Source: Streptomyces triticagri (GTDB lineage Bacteria > Actinomycetota > Actinomycetes > Streptomycetales > Streptomycetaceae). Taken from it: 39,359 bases of DNA. Positions 14,748 through 24,632 of this stretch are shown in pieces; positions within the stretch are counted from its first letter, which is position 1, and the number at the start of each line of letters is the position of its first letter. The stretch lies in NCBI RefSeq assembly GCF_003429565.1, contig NZ_QUAK01000108.1, forward strand, positions 1-39,359, in the 5' to 3' direction. Below the pieces are notes generated by a model. That model made no database searches, was not told the origin of the DNA, and saw only the letters and a list, made by a program, of their open reading frames with translations. Position numbers and translations under genes: made by a program.

Positions 14748-15530
14748 TCAGGCGGCGGTCGACTGCGCGGGAGCGCGGTCGGCGCGCCAGTATCCACAGA
14801 AGTAGATCTGCTCCTTGGCGACGGACCGCTCGTTGACGAGGTACCTCCGGACCGAGGTGGCCAGCTTGGCCTCGCCGGCGACCCACACGTAGGGCTTGCC
14901 CTCCGGGAAGGCCATGTCCCGCAGCGCCCGAATGACCTGCGAGCCGCGCGGGCCCGAGCGGTGGAGCCAGGTCGCGGGGGCGGCCAGGTCGAGCACATCA
15001 CCGTCGTCACCCACTTCGAGCAGCGCCCGCGCGCGGCCCCCCGGCCCTTCGAGGGCCGACGCGATCGACGGCAGTGCCGTCTCGTCGCCGATGAGCAGCT
15101 GCCAGTCGGCGTCCCCCGGGCGGTACTCGGCACCGTCGCTGAGAATGCCGAGCCGGTCGCCCGGCCGGGCCGAGCAGGCCCATGCCGAAGCGGGTCCGCT
15201 GTCACCGTGCAGCACGAAGTCGATGTCGAGCTCCCCGCTCGCCCGGTCGATCCGGCGGACCGTGTAGTTCCGCAGCACGGGCCTACGTTCTTCGGGCATC
15301 GCCTGCAGCTCGGGCCACCAGCGCTCCGTCTGCGGCAGCCGGAAGTCGTCGCTGACGGGGAAGAACACGCGGGCCAGCTGATCCGGACCCTCGTACGCGA
15401 AGTGGCGCACCTCGTGCCCGGCGAGGGTGATCCGCGCCATGCGTGCGGAGAGGCGGCGCACCGCGGTGACGGTGACGAACATCGGCCGCTGGGGCAGCAC
15501 TTGCGGTTCCGCAATCGTTTGGGTGGTCAT
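14748..15530 (-). CDS. Siderophore-interacting flavoprotein (ViuB/SIP family)
   Basis: A 260-residue FAD-dependent ferric-siderophore reductase. An N-terminal ferredoxin-reductase-like FAD domain contains RNYTVRRID (R87, Y89 and T90 contact the flavin in the family). A C-terminal NAD(P)H-like domain includes LLIGDETALPSIASALE and KPYVWVAGEAKLATSVRRYLV. The family releases iron from ferric siderophores in the cytoplasm. ATG at 15530 is the only sensible start; the ribosome site is weak. A 19-base iron box at 15558-15576 lies 28 bases upstream, so it should be repressed in iron-replete cells by the DtxR-family regulator (DmdR1/IdeR). Without nearby siderophore genes it may serve several siderophores. 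Confidence 0.93.
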   Translation of the reverse strand: MTTQTIAEPQVLPQRPMFVTVTAVRRLSARMARITLAGHEVRHFAYEGPDQLARVFFPVSDDFRLPQTERWWPELQAMPEERRPVLRNYTVRRIDRASGELDIDFVLHGDSGPASAWACSARPGDRLGILSDGAEYRPGDADWQLLIGDETALPSIASALEGPGGRARALLEVGDDGDVLDLAAPATWLHRSGPRGSQVIRALRDMAFPEGKPYVWVAGEAKLATSVRRYLVNERSVAKEQIYFCGYWRADRAPAQSTAA

Positions 15531-15557
15531 CGTGGTGGATCCACTTTCGCCCGGTAG

Positions 15558-15576
15558 TTAGGTTAGGTTTACTTAA
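15558..15576 (-). promoter_or_regulatory. Iron box (DmdR1/IdeR-type operator)
   Basis: The 19-base stretch TTAGGTTAGGTTTACTTAA matches the consensus TTAGGTTAGGCTAACCTAA at 16 of 19 positions. It lies just before the siderophore-interacting gene and stands out by its A/T content in this GC-rich window. Confidence 0.85.
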
Positions 15577-15628
15577 TTTCCGTTGCTACTCTAACGCCGG
15601 ATCGCGAGGCGGGGAAAACGGGAACTCC

Positions 15629-16708
15629 TCAGTTGGATGCGGTGGCTGTGGTGGATGCGGTGGGTGCGGTGGATGCGAGCGGCACGACCTCCGAGGCGTC
15701 GAAGGCGACCCCGACGGTCCGCCCAACCTCGGGCGCGTCGCGCAGCGGACAGGCCGCATCGACGGGCGGCCCGTCCTGCGGCCGCAGCGTCACCGCCACA
15801 TGGGTGCCGCGGAAGGTACGCGCGGCGACCACGCACGGCAGGCCCTCGTCCGCGTGCACCAGGCGAACTCCCGTCGGCCGCACCAGAATCCAGGCTTCGC
15901 CCGCGGCCGTGCCGGCCGGCACCGGGACCTTGCCCCACACGGTGTCGGCGACCTCGCCGGACACGGTCGCGGCCACGACGTTGTCGAAGCCGAGGAAGCG
16001 TGCGACGAAGGCGTCCGCGGGCCGCTGCCAGACCTCGAGCGGCGTGCCCGACTGGGCGATCCGCCCGTCCCGCATCACCACCACCCGGTCGGCGAGCGCG
16101 AACGCCTCCCCTTGATCATGGGTCACCGCGAGCACCGTGGTCCCCAACTCGCCGAAGAGCTGGCGCAGTTCGACGACCAGGCGTTCCCGCAGCGAGCGGT
16201 CGAGCTGCCCGAGCGGCTCGTCGAGCATCAGGAGCCGCGGGTTCGGCGCGAGGGCGCGGGCGAGCGCCACCCGCTGCTGCTCGCCCCCGGACAGCGAGGA
16301 CACGGCGCGCGCTCCGGCGCCGGGCAGTCCGACCAGGTCGAGCAACTCCTCGACGCGCCGCTCCCGTTCGGGCCTGGCCACCTTGTGCATACGAGGGCCG
16401 AAAGCGACGTTCCCGGCCACGTCCCGCTGCGGGAAGAGCTGGTGGTCCTGGAACATCAGGCCGACGCCACGACGGTGTGCGGGCACCCCGCGCTGGTCCC
16501 GTCCGTCGAGCAGCACCCGCCCGGCATCCGCCTCCTGCAGGCCCGCGACGACCCGCAGCAGGGTCGACTTGCCGCTGCCGCTGGGCCCGAGGACGCAGAC
16601 GATCTCCCGCTCCGCGACGTCGAGCGAGACGCCGTCGAGCGCCTGGTGGCCGCCGAATCGTACGGAGATGTCGTCGAGGCCGAGCAGGCCAAAGTGCTGT
16701 TCGGCCAT
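15629..16708 (-). CDS. thiQ: Thiamine-type ABC importer ATP-binding protein
   Basis: A 359-residue ATPase. The nucleotide-binding domain has Walker A LGPSGSGKST (residues 40-49), Q-loop FQDHQLFP, signature SSLSGGEQQRVALARAL, Walker B LLMLDEPLGQLD and H-loop LAVTHDQ. A C-terminal extension of about 120 residues (VRPTGVRLVHADEG, RGTHVAVTLRPQDG) looks like a TOBE regulatory domain. ATG at 16708 overlaps the permease stop (TGATG), so the two are coupled. It is the last gene of a three-gene operon behind a TPP riboswitch, which supports thiamine or a thiamine precursor as substrate. It is longer than enterobacterial ThiQ, which lacks the TOBE part. The C-terminus ends in a Thr/Ala/Ser repeat. Confidence 0.9.
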   Translation of the reverse strand: MAEQHFGLLGLDDISVRFGGHQALDGVSLDVAEREIVCVLGPSGSGKSTLLRVVAGLQEADAGRVLLDGRDQRGVPAHRRGVGLMFQDHQLFPQRDVAGNVAFGPRMHKVARPERERRVEELLDLVGLPGAGARAVSSLSGGEQQRVALARALAPNPRLLMLDEPLGQLDRSLRERLVVELRQLFGELGTTVLAVTHDQGEAFALADRVVVMRDGRIAQSGTPLEVWQRPADAFVARFLGFDNVVAATVSGEVADTVWGKVPVPAGTAAGEAWILVRPTGVRLVHADEGLPCVVAARTFRGTHVAVTLRPQDGPPVDAACPLRDAPEVGRTVGVAFDASEVVPLASTAPTASTTATASN

Positions 16709-18345
16709 CAGAATTCTCCGGTCCGGTCGGTGCGGGAGCGTTCGAGCAGCAGCAGGCACACCGCGCAGACCAGCATCAGCAGCGTGGAAAGGGCCATCGC
16801 CTGCCCGTAGTTGAGGTCTCCGGGACGGCCGAGCAGGGTCGTGACGGCGACGGGCAGGGTCGGCCGGTCGGGCTGCGCGATGAACACGGTCGCCCCGAAC
16901 TCGCCGAGCGAGACGGCGAAGGCGAAACCTGCGGCGACGTACAGCGCCCGCCGCACCAGCGGGAAGTCGACTTCCCGCCAGACCTGCCAGGGGGATGCCC
17001 CGAGCACGGCGGCGGCCTCCCGCAGCCGCCCGTCGACGGCGCGCAGTACGGGCAGCATGGTCCGCACCACGAACGGCACACCGACCAGGGCCTGCGCCAG
17101 CGGCACCAGGATCCAGGAGGTGCGCAGATCGAGCGGTGGCTCGTCCAGGCTGATCAGGAAGCCGAATCCGACGGTCACCGCGGAGACGCCGAGCGGCAGC
17201 ATCAGCAGCGCGTCGAAGCCCCGGACCAGGCGTCCGGGCCGGGACCGCCCCCGGGTGAGGGTGAGCGCCGCGGCCGCGAGCCCGCCGACGACGAGCGCGA
17301 TGGCGGTGGCGGCGAGGGCGTACTGCAGGGAGTTCCCGATCGCCTCCACCGGCGGTACGAGGAACGCTCCGCCGTCGGCCGAGGCCAACTCGCGGTAGTA
17401 CCCGAAGCCGTAGCCCTGCGCGGTGTCGAAGGAGCGCGCCACGAGCACGGACAGCGGCACGACAAGGAGGAGCAGCACGGTGACGAGCACGGCGCCGAGC
17501 AGCGCCCACTGGCCCGCTCCGGAGGGCCTGCGCGCGGTGGTCGCCGGGTCCACCAGGCGCAGTGCGCTCTCCCTGCGGCGCACCGTCCAGGCGTGCACGG
17601 CCAGCACACAGCCGACCGCGGCGAACTGCACCAGGGTCAGTACGGCGGCGGTGTCCAGGGCGAGTGACTGGGCGGTCTGCCGGTAGATCTCGACCTCGAG
17701 CGTGGCGAAGGTCGGCCCGCCGAGGATCAGTACGACACCGAAGGAGGTGAAGGTGAACAGGAACACCATCAGGGCGGCTGCCGCGACGGCCGGCCCGAGT
17801 GCCGGCAGCGTGATCCGCCGCCAGGCCGCGAGGCGGGAGGCGCCGAGCATCCGGGCGGCCTCCTCCTGCCGTGGGTCGAGCCCGGCCCACAGCCCGCCCA
17901 CGGTGCGTACCACCACCGCGTAGTTGAAGAAGACATGGGCGAGCAGGATGGCCCACACGGTGGTGTCCAGGCGGACGCCCCACAGGTCGTCGAGCAGCCC
18001 GCCCCGGCCGAGTACGGCGAGGAAGGCGGTGCCGACGACGACGGTGGGCAGCACGAACGGCACGGTGACGACGGCCCGAAGGAGCTGCTTCCCGGGGAAC
18101 TGGAAGCGCGCGAAGACATACGCGCCGGGGAGCGCGATCAGCAGCGTGAGGGCCGTGGAGGCGAGCGCCTGCCAGGTGGTGAACCACAGCACGTGCCGGA
18201 TGCCGCTGTCGGTGAGCACCTCGCCGAAGCCCGCGAGGTGCCAGGCGCCTTCGGATCGCAGCCCGCGCGCCACGATCGCCGCGACCGGGTACGCGAAGAA
18301 GACGGCGAAGAAGACGCAGGGCACCGCCATCAGGCCGAGCCGCAC
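16708..18345 (-). CDS. thiP: Thiamine-type ABC importer permease, fused double-length
   Basis: A permease of about 545 residues made of two homologous halves. Each half carries the EAA loop that contacts the ATPase: EEAARMLGASRLAAWRRITLPALGP in the first and REAAAVLGASPWQVWREVDFPLVRRA in the second. About twelve hydrophobic segments are visible, starting LGLMAVPCVFFAVFFAYPVAAIVARGL. This fused form is characteristic of ThiP and related iron/thiamine permeases. The start is uncertain: GTG at 18345 with GGGGGAG just before is preferred, GTG at 18360 is next, and the frame is open further into the preceding gene. It sits between the binding protein and ATPase genes behind a TPP riboswitch. Confidence 0.9.
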   Translation of the reverse strand: MRLGLMAVPCVFFAVFFAYPVAAIVARGLRSEGAWHLAGFGEVLTDSGIRHVLWFTTWQALASTALTLLIALPGAYVFARFQFPGKQLLRAVVTVPFVLPTVVVGTAFLAVLGRGGLLDDLWGVRLDTTVWAILLAHVFFNYAVVVRTVGGLWAGLDPRQEEAARMLGASRLAAWRRITLPALGPAVAAAALMVFLFTFTSFGVVLILGGPTFATLEVEIYRQTAQSLALDTAAVLTLVQFAAVGCVLAVHAWTVRRRESALRLVDPATTARRPSGAGQWALLGAVLVTVLLLLVVPLSVLVARSFDTAQGYGFGYYRELASADGGAFLVPPVEAIGNSLQYALAATAIALVVGGLAAAALTLTRGRSRPGRLVRGFDALLMLPLGVSAVTVGFGFLISLDEPPLDLRTSWILVPLAQALVGVPFVVRTMLPVLRAVDGRLREAAAVLGASPWQVWREVDFPLVRRALYVAAGFAFAVSLGEFGATVFIAQPDRPTLPVAVTTLLGRPGDLNYGQAMALSTLLMLVCAVCLLLLERSRTDRTGEF

Positions 18346-18410
18346 GGCGCTCCCCCGCACGTCCCGTGCGGGGGAGGCGTGCTCCGGCTGGTCCGTCGCT
18401 TCGGGACCCT

Positions 18411-19496
18411 TTACTTCAGGACCAGCGACTGCCACGACTTGACCCAGTCCTCGCGGTTGCCCGCGATCTTCTCGGGGTCGAGGGTGTACGGCTTGTCGAT
18501 CTTGGTGCCGAACTCGGTGTAGACCTCGGGCAGTCGGGCGTCCTCGAGCACCGGGTCGACGAACATCGTCAGCGGCAGGTCCTCCTGGAACTCCTTGGAG
18601 ATCAGGAAGTCGATCAGTGCCTTGCCGCCCTCCTCGTTCTTGGCGCCGGAGAGCAGTCCCGCGAACTCGGTCTGCCGGAAGCAGGTGCCGGTCGCGACGC
18701 CGGTCGGTGCCTCCTTGGGCTTCGGCTTGGCGTACAGCACCTCGACGGGCGGGCTCGAGGCGTAGGACACGACGAGCGGACGGTCGGCGCCGGCCTTCTT
18801 GCCGCCCGCCGATCCGGAGAACTCCTCGTTGTAGGCCTGCTCCCAGCCGTCGACGACCTTCAGGCCGTTGGCCTTGAGCTTCTTCCAGTAGTCGGGCCAG
18901 CCCTTGTCGCCGTACTCGGCGGCCGTGCCGAGCAGGAAGCCGAGGCCGGGCGAGGAGGTGGCCGCGTTTTCCGTGACGAGCAGGTTCTTGTACGAGGGCT
19001 TGGTGAGGTCGTCCAGGGTCTTCGGCGGGTCGAGCTTCTTGTCGGCGAAGTACTTCTTGTCGTAGTTGACGCAGACGTCGCCGGTGTCGACGGGGGTGGC
19101 GCGGTGCTTGCCCGCGTCGAGCTGCTGGTCCTCGGGGATCCCCTGCAGTCCCTTGGCCTTGTACGGGGTGAACAGGTCGTTGTCGAGGGCGCGGGACAGC
19201 AGGGTGTTGTCGACGCCGAAGAACACGTCGCCCTGCGGGGTGTCCTTGGTGAGGATGGCCTTGTTGACGGCCTCGCCCGCGTCGCCGCTCTTGAGGACCT
19301 TGACCTGGTACCCGGACTTCTTCTCGAAGTCCTTCAGTACGTCGTCGGAGACGGCGAAGGACTGATGGCTGACCAGTGTCACGGTCTTCGACCCGGAATC
19401 GGAACCGGAGTCCGAGCCGCCGCCGCACGCGGCGAGGGCGACCATGCCGAACCCGGTGGTCACGGCTATGGCCGTGAACTTCTTGTTGGTGCTCAC
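18411..19496 (-). CDS. thiB: Thiamine-type ABC importer substrate-binding lipoprotein
   Basis: A 361-residue lipoprotein. GTG at 19496 follows AGGAGG. The signal has basic TNKK, a hydrophobic core and lipobox L21-A-A-C24, then a Gly/Ser/Asp linker, so it is anchored outside the membrane. The mature part fits the ThiB/tbpA family: TVTLVSHQSFAVSDDVLKDFEKKSGYQVKVL, GDAGEAVNKAILTKDTPQGDVFFGVDNTLLSRAL, and VDTGDVCVNYDKKYF. Thiamine-type binding proteins sense thiamine, its phosphates or related pyrimidines; the specific ligand is not readable. It is the first gene after the riboswitch, so it should be shut down when thiamine pyrophosphate is high. Confidence 0.92.
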   Translation of the reverse strand: MSTNKKFTAIAVTTGFGMVALAACGGGSDSGSDSGSKTVTLVSHQSFAVSDDVLKDFEKKSGYQVKVLKSGDAGEAVNKAILTKDTPQGDVFFGVDNTLLSRALDNDLFTPYKAKGLQGIPEDQQLDAGKHRATPVDTGDVCVNYDKKYFADKKLDPPKTLDDLTKPSYKNLLVTENAATSSPGLGFLLGTAAEYGDKGWPDYWKKLKANGLKVVDGWEQAYNEEFSGSAGGKKAGADRPLVVSYASSPPVEVLYAKPKPKEAPTGVATGTCFRQTEFAGLLSGAKNEEGGKALIDFLISKEFQEDLPLTMFVDPVLEDARLPEVYTEFGTKIDKPYTLDPEKIAGNREDWVKSWQSLVLK

Positions 19497-19531
19497 TGAC
19501 TTCCTCCTGGGGTTGACCAGGAAGAGACGCG

Positions 19532-19567
19532 GCCCTGCCCGCAGGCCTCGCGGCGTGCGGGCAGGGC
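19532..19567 (-). terminator. Hairpin in the TPP riboswitch expression platform
   Basis: A perfect 12-base GC-rich stem (19532-19543 with 19556-19567) with a 12-base loop lies between the riboswitch core and the start of the binding-protein gene. In minus-strand RNA it is followed by GUCUCUUCC. A shorter CCTGG/CCAGG stem lies next to the AGGAGG ribosome site. Either could be the switching element. Confidence 0.6.
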
Positions 19568-19583
19568 GCAACAGCTTGGAGAT

Positions 19584-19692
19584 GACCGAACTCCCTACCC
19601 GGAATGACCCGGGCGAGGTTCAGAGGGTCTGCGGCAGCCGTCCCGTGACCGGTGTCGGTGCCGCACTCTCAGCGCTGTGGCGCTCCCCTGTC
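19584..19692 (-). ncRNA. TPP riboswitch (THI element)
   Basis: In minus-strand orientation the RNA reads AGGGGAGC, then GCUGAGAGUGCGG (the invariant CUGAGA is at plus-strand positions 19667-19672). After a variable arm comes GACCCUCUGAACCUCGCCCGGGUCAUUCCGGGUAGGGAG. Both conserved halves of the THI box are present in order and properly spaced. It lies upstream of the importer operon, and TPP binding should lower its expression. It begins only 28 bases after the rlmN stop. Confidence 0.93.
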
Positions 19693-19719
19693 GGAATATG
19701 CAGATGTGTTCAGGCCAGG

Positions 19720-20826
19720 CTACCGCTCGGAGGCCGCGAGCTGGCCGCAGGCCCCGTCGATCTCCTGACCTCGGGTGTCCCGGATGGTGACCGGCACTCC
19801 GTGAGCGGCGATGGCCTCGACGAAGCGCTTCTCGTCCTCGGGGCGCGAGGCCGTCCATTTGGAGCCCGGCGTCGGATTCAGCGGGATCAGATTGACGTGC
19901 ACCCGCTTGCCCTTGAGGAGGCGTCCGAGCCGGTCACCGCGCCATGCCTGGTCGTTGATGTCGCGGATCAGGGCGTACTCGATGGAGATGCGCCGGCCGG
20001 ACTGGTCCGCGTACGCCCATGCGGCGTCGAGGACCTCGCGGACCTTCCAGCGGGTGTTGACCGGGACGAGGGTGTCGCGCAGCTCGTCGTCCGGGGCGTG
20101 CAGGGACACCGCGAGCCGGCATTTGAAGCCCTCGTCCGCGAAGCGGAGCATCGCCGGCACCAGACCGACGGTGGAGACCGTGATGCCGCGCTGCGAGATG
20201 CCGAGGCCGTCCGGCTCGGGGTCGGTGAGGCGGCGGATGGCGCCGACGACCCGGTTGTAGTTCGCCAGGGGCTCGCCCATGCCCATGAAGACGATGTTGG
20301 ACAGTCGGGCCGGTCCGCCCGGGACCTCGCCGTCCCGCAGGGCCCGCATGCCGTCCACGATCTGGTGCACGATCTCGGCCGTGGACAGATTCCGGTCCAG
20401 GCCGGCCTGGCCGGTGGCGCAGAACGGGCAGTTCATCCCGCAGCCCGCCTGCGAGGAGATGCACATGGTGACCCTGTCGGGATAGCGCATCAGGACGGAC
20501 TCGACGAGCGTCCCGTCGTGCAGCTTCCACAGGGTCTTGCGCGTGGTGTCGTCGTCGCAGGAGATGTGCCGGATCACCGACATCAGATCGGGAAGCAGCG
20601 CCTCCTGAAGCTTGCCCCGTGCGGCGGCCGGGATGTCCGTCCACTGCTCGGGGTCGTGCGCGTACCGCGCGAAGTAGTGCTGCGAGAGCTGCTTGGCGCG
20701 AAACGGCTTCTCGCCGGCCGCGGCGACGGCTTCCTTGCGCTCGGCGGGCGTGAGGTCGGCGAGATGCCGCGGCGGCTTCTTGGCTCCGCGGGGCGCGACG
20801 AAAGTGAGTTCTCCGGGCTTGGGCAT
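19720..20826 (-). CDS. rlmN: 23S rRNA/tRNA adenine C2-methyltransferase RlmN
   Basis: A 368-residue radical-SAM enzyme that methylates A2503 of 23S rRNA and A37 of some tRNAs. The cluster cysteines C129, C133 and C136 are in CGMNCPFC. The methyl-carrying C-terminal cysteine C360 is in DGACGQLA. Also present are [10 protein letters not shown], the SAM-binding region and [14 protein letters not shown] at 20826 gives [14 protein letters not shown], the usual actinobacterial start. It is about 80 bases after cdsA and ends just before the TPP riboswitch. Length and all catalytic residues are normal. Confidence 0.97.
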   Translation of the reverse strand: MPKPGELTFVAPRGAKKPPRHLADLTPAERKEAVAAAGEKPFRAKQLSQHYFARYAHDPEQWTDIPAAARGKLQEALLPDLMSVIRHISCDDDTTRKTLWKLHDGTLVESVLMRYPDRVTMCISSQAGCGMNCPFCATGQAGLDRNLSTAEIVHQIVDGMRALRDGEVPGGPARLSNIVFMGMGEPLANYNRVVGAIRRLTDPEPDGLGISQRGITVSTVGLVPAMLRFADEGFKCRLAVSLHAPDDELRDTLVPVNTRWKVREVLDAAWAYADQSGRRISIEYALIRDINDQAWRGDRLGRLLKGKRVHVNLIPLNPTPGSKWTASRPEDEKRFVEAIAAHGVPVTIRDTRGQEIDGACGQLAASER

Positions 20827-20905
20827 GATGCTTCAAGTGTCGCAGACGTCAGAAGGCGGGCCCGCCGCCTGTGGACAACGAGCCCGCACCCGATGAAACC
20901 GCAGT

Positions 20906-22000
20906 TCAGGACCCTACGAACAGCACCAGAAGCAGCCACACCACCGGAGCCGTCGGCAGCAGCGAGTCCAGCCGGTCCATGATCCCGCCGTGCCCTGGCA
21001 GCAGTGTCCCCATGTCCTTGATCCCGAGGTCCCGCTTGATCATCGACTCGCCCAGGTCACCGAGCGTCGCACTGGCGGCGACGGCGAGGCCGACCAGGAG
21101 CCCCTGCCACCAGCTGCCGTCGTCGATCAGGAACTGCATGCACAGCGCGCCCGCCACCATCGCGAACGACACCGCACCGAACAGCCCTTCGCGGGTCTTG
21201 CCCGGGCTGATGCGCGGCGCCAGCTTGTGCTTGCCGAAGCGCCAGCCGATCGCGTACGCCCCCGTGTCGCTGACCACGGTCAGGAGCAGGAAGGTGAGCA
21301 CCCGCTGCGGGCCGTCGTCGGCAGTCAGCATCATGGCGACGAAGGTCGCGAGGAACGGCACGTAGAAGGCGGCGAAGACACCGGCAGTGACGTCCCGCAG
21401 ATAGTTCTCGGGAGGCTCGGTCATCCGCCAGACGAGCACCGCGAGAGCGGTCAGCGCCATGGTCACCCAGGCGCCCTCGGCCCCGCGCACATAGCCGGCG
21501 ATCACCATCGCCGCACCGCCCACGGCGAGCGGCACCAGCGGTGCCTTGATGGACTTCTGCTCCTGGAGCCGGGACGTCAGCTCCCACAGGCCCACCACCA
21601 CGGCGACGACGATGACGCCGACGAAGGCCGCCTTGACGACGAACAGCGAGGCGATGATCACCGCGCCGAGGCCCACGCCGACTCCTATGGCCGCCCGCAG
21701 ATCGCGGCCCGCACGCTTCTTCCGAGACGGCTGCGGGGGCTCGGGCGTCGGGGTTGGCATGGGCTCCTGCGGAAGTTCGTCGCGGAACAAGGGACCGCCA
21801 CTCGGAGCGGTCCCCGCACCACGGTCGTCCTGGTCCGGTCCGGCCTCAGGCGCCTCGGGCACGACCTGCATCGGCCGAGTCTCCTGCGCGGCGGGCCCAT
21901 CGTAGGCAGGACCGGCCGGGGTGCGCCCCTGGACGGGCGCCATCTCGGGCGGTCCCCCAAAGCCGGCCTGCGGCGGAGCCCCCCAGGAAGAGTCGTTCAT
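20906..22000 (-). CDS. cdsA: Phosphatidate cytidylyltransferase (CDP-diacylglycerol synthase)
   Basis: A 364-residue membrane enzyme that makes CDP-diacylglycerol from phosphatidic acid and CTP. Residues 1-95 are a Pro/Gly-rich disordered region ([20 protein letters not shown] and onward), longer than in enterobacteria and typical for Streptomyces. About eight membrane segments follow, from AAIGVGVGLGAVIIASLFVV on. The family signature near the end is intact: ESMIKRDLGIKDMGTLLPGHGGIMDRLDSLL. The ATG overlaps the frr stop by one base (TGATG), so translation is coupled. A weak hairpin follows at 20856-20887. Confidence 0.96.
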   Translation of the reverse strand: MNDSSWGAPPQAGFGGPPEMAPVQGRTPAGPAYDGPAAQETRPMQVVPEAPEAGPDQDDRGAGTAPSGGPLFRDELPQEPMPTPTPEPPQPSRKKRAGRDLRAAIGVGVGLGAVIIASLFVVKAAFVGVIVVAVVVGLWELTSRLQEQKSIKAPLVPLAVGGAAMVIAGYVRGAEGAWVTMALTALAVLVWRMTEPPENYLRDVTAGVFAAFYVPFLATFVAMMLTADDGPQRVLTFLLLTVVSDTGAYAIGWRFGKHKLAPRISPGKTREGLFGAVSFAMVAGALCMQFLIDDGSWWQGLLVGLAVAASATLGDLGESMIKRDLGIKDMGTLLPGHGGIMDRLDSLLPTAPVVWLLLVLFVGS

Positions 22001-22557
22001 CAGACCTCGAGGAGCTCGGATTCCTTGTGCTTGAGGAGCTCGTCCACCTGGGCGACGTACTTCGCCGTGGTGTCGTCGAGCTCCTTCTCCGCACGACGGC
22101 CCTCGTCCTCGCCGATGTCGCCGTCCTTGATGGCCTTGTCGATCGCTTCCTTGGCCTTGCGGCGGACGGAACGGATCGAGATCTTGGCGTCCTCGCTCTT
22201 GGTCTTGGCGACCTTGATGAACTCCTTGCGGCGCTCCTCGGTCAGGTCGGGGAACACCACCCGGATGAGGTGCCCGTCATTGCTCGGGTTGACGCCGAGG
22301 TCCGAGTCCCGGATCGCCTGCTCGATGTTGCGCAGCGCGCTCTTGTCGAACGGCGTGACGACGGCCATCCGCGGCTCGGGCACCGAGAACGACGCCAGCT
22401 GGTTGATCGGCGTCAGCGCGCCGTAGTAGTCGGCCACGATCTTGTTGAACATCGCCGGGTGCGCACGCCCGGTGCGGATCGCGGCGAAGTCCTCCTTGGC
22501 GACCACGACGGCCTTCTCCATCTTCTCCTCGGCCTCGAGGAGGGTCTCTTCGATCAC
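22000..22557 (-). CDS. frr: Ribosome recycling factor
   Basis: A 185-residue protein that splits post-termination ribosomes with EF-G. GTG at 22557 gives [34 protein letters not shown]; a GGAG ribosome site lies upstream, and the preceding codon is also GTG. The frame extends upstream to 22662 but that part does not look coding. Conserved [19 protein letters not shown] and [21 protein letters not shown] are present. The length matches the Streptomyces family. It overlaps cdsA by one base and lies 135 bases after pyrH. Confidence 0.98.
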   Translation of the reverse strand: MIEETLLEAEEKMEKAVVVAKEDFAAIRTGRAHPAMFNKIVADYYGALTPINQLASFSVPEPRMAVVTPFDKSALRNIEQAIRDSDLGVNPSNDGHLIRVVFPDLTEERRKEFIKVAKTKSEDAKISIRSVRRKAKEAIDKAIKDGDIGEDEGRRAEKELDDTTAKYVAQVDELLKHKESELLEV

Positions 22558-22660
22558 CACTTGCTCCTGCGTGTCTTGAGTGGGCCCGGCGTGCACGGGG
22601 CGGCCGGCTGCGTCGCGTCTGCTCTTTCCTGCACGGTGTCCGACCGGCAGGGCTTTGTCC

Positions 22661-22692
22661 ATCCCCCGGGGAGCGGTGCCCGGGCCGGGGGA

Positions 22693-22693
<1 letters not shown>
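22661..22693 (-). terminator. Hairpin at the pyrH stop codon
   Basis: ATCCCCCGG and CCGGGGGAT form a 9-base stem around a 15-base loop, with the right arm touching the pyrH TGA. It may attenuate readthrough into frr and cdsA. Confidence 0.6.
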
Positions 22694-23598
<905 letters not shown>

Positions 23599-23631
23599 CT
23601 AGCGGGGTCTGGAGTCGAGCGCGGTACGGAC

Positions 23632-24468
23632 TCAGAGGCCGACCTTGATGCGCGAGAAGCGCTTCAGGGTGACTCCGGCCTCCTGCAGGACCTTCTCGAC
23701 GGACTTCTTGTTGTCCAGCGCGTACGGCTGGCCGAGGAGCGTGGCGTCCTTGAAGAAGCCGTTGACGCGACCCTCGACGATCTTCGGCAGGGCGGCCTCG
23801 GGCTTGCCCTCCGCGCGCGTGGTCTCCTCGGCGACGCGGCGCTCGGCCTCGACGACCTCGGCCGGAACGTCCTCGCGGGAGAGGTACTTCGGCGCGAAGG
23901 CGGCGATGTGCTGGGCGATGCCCTTGGCGACCTCGGCGTCGGCCTTGTCCAGCTCGACGAGGACACCGATCTGCGGCGGCAGGTCGGGCATCGTGCGGTG
24001 CATGTACGCGGAGACGTAGCCGTCCGAGAACTGCGCGAAGCGGTCCAGGACGATCTTCTCGCCGAGGTTGGCATTGGCCTCGTCGACGTACGCCTGCACG
24101 GTCTTGCCGGGCTCGATCTCGGAGGCGAGCAGCGCCTCGATGTCGGCCGGGGAGGTGGCGGCGACGTGCGCGGCCAGGGCGCCCGCCACGGCCTGGAACT
24201 TGTCGCCCTTGGCGACGAAGTCCGTCTCGCACTTCAGCTCGACGATGACGCCGGAGGAGTTGTCGTCGGCGATGAGGGAGACCACGGCGCCGTTCTCGGC
24301 GGAGCGGCCCTCACGCTTGGCGACGCCCTTCTGCCCCTTGATGCGGAGCGCCTCGACGGCCTTGTCGACGTTGCCATCGGCCTCGTCGAGCGCCTTCTTG
24401 CAGTCCATCATGCCTGCGCCGGTGAGCTCGCGGAGCTTCTTGACGTCGGCGGCGGTGTAGTTCGCCAT
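23632..24468 (-). CDS. tsf: Translation elongation factor Ts
   Basis: A 278-residue nucleotide exchange factor for EF-Tu. ATG at 24468 gives [27 protein letters not shown], which contains the UBA domain; the frame is open to 24513 but not family-like there. Conserved [13 protein letters not shown] (TDFV motif) is present. The dimerisation core follows to the C-terminal [11 protein letters not shown]. The length equals that of other Streptomyces. The ribosome site is poor (AGAAAG, far upstream). It is paired with rpsB, 164 bases away, with a hairpin between. Confidence 0.98.
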   Translation of the reverse strand: MANYTAADVKKLRELTGAGMMDCKKALDEADGNVDKAVEALRIKGQKGVAKREGRSAENGAVVSLIADDNSSGVIVELKCETDFVAKGDKFQAVAGALAAHVAATSPADIEALLASEIEPGKTVQAYVDEANANLGEKIVLDRFAQFSDGYVSAYMHRTMPDLPPQIGVLVELDKADAEVAKGIAQHIAAFAPKYLSREDVPAEVVEAERRVAEETTRAEGKPEAALPKIVEGRVNGFFKDATLLGQPYALDNKKSVEKVLQEAGVTLKRFSRIKVGL

Positions 24469-24558
24469 GATTCTGTGAATCTTTCTCGAAGTCTGAAGAT
24501 CGAGGATCCGCACGGACCCTCAAAGGTCTACGGGCGACGGGTCAACGGCCACGGGTGA

Positions 24559-24603
24559 ACGGCGGGGGCCGGTGCCGTGTCAGGCACTGTTCGCCCCCGC
24601 CGT
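24559..24603 (-). terminator. Hairpin between rpsB and tsf
   Basis: An 11-base stem (24559-24569 with 24593-24603) encloses a second GTGCC/GGCAC stem. It follows the rpsB stop by about 30 bases and may set the ratio of rpsB to tsf message rather than stop transcription fully. Confidence 0.6.
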
Positions 24604-24632
24604 CAACCTCTTGCCTCCGGTGCCCGTGCGGG

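Noticed and set aside
15637..17667. 676-residue forward open frame opposite the thiamine importer
   Set aside because: It is Arg/Pro-rich shadow of the ATPase and permease genes.
20856..20887. GCGGGC/GCCCGC stem after cdsA as a terminator
   Set aside because: The stem is only six bases with a 20-base loop, too weak to list as a terminator.
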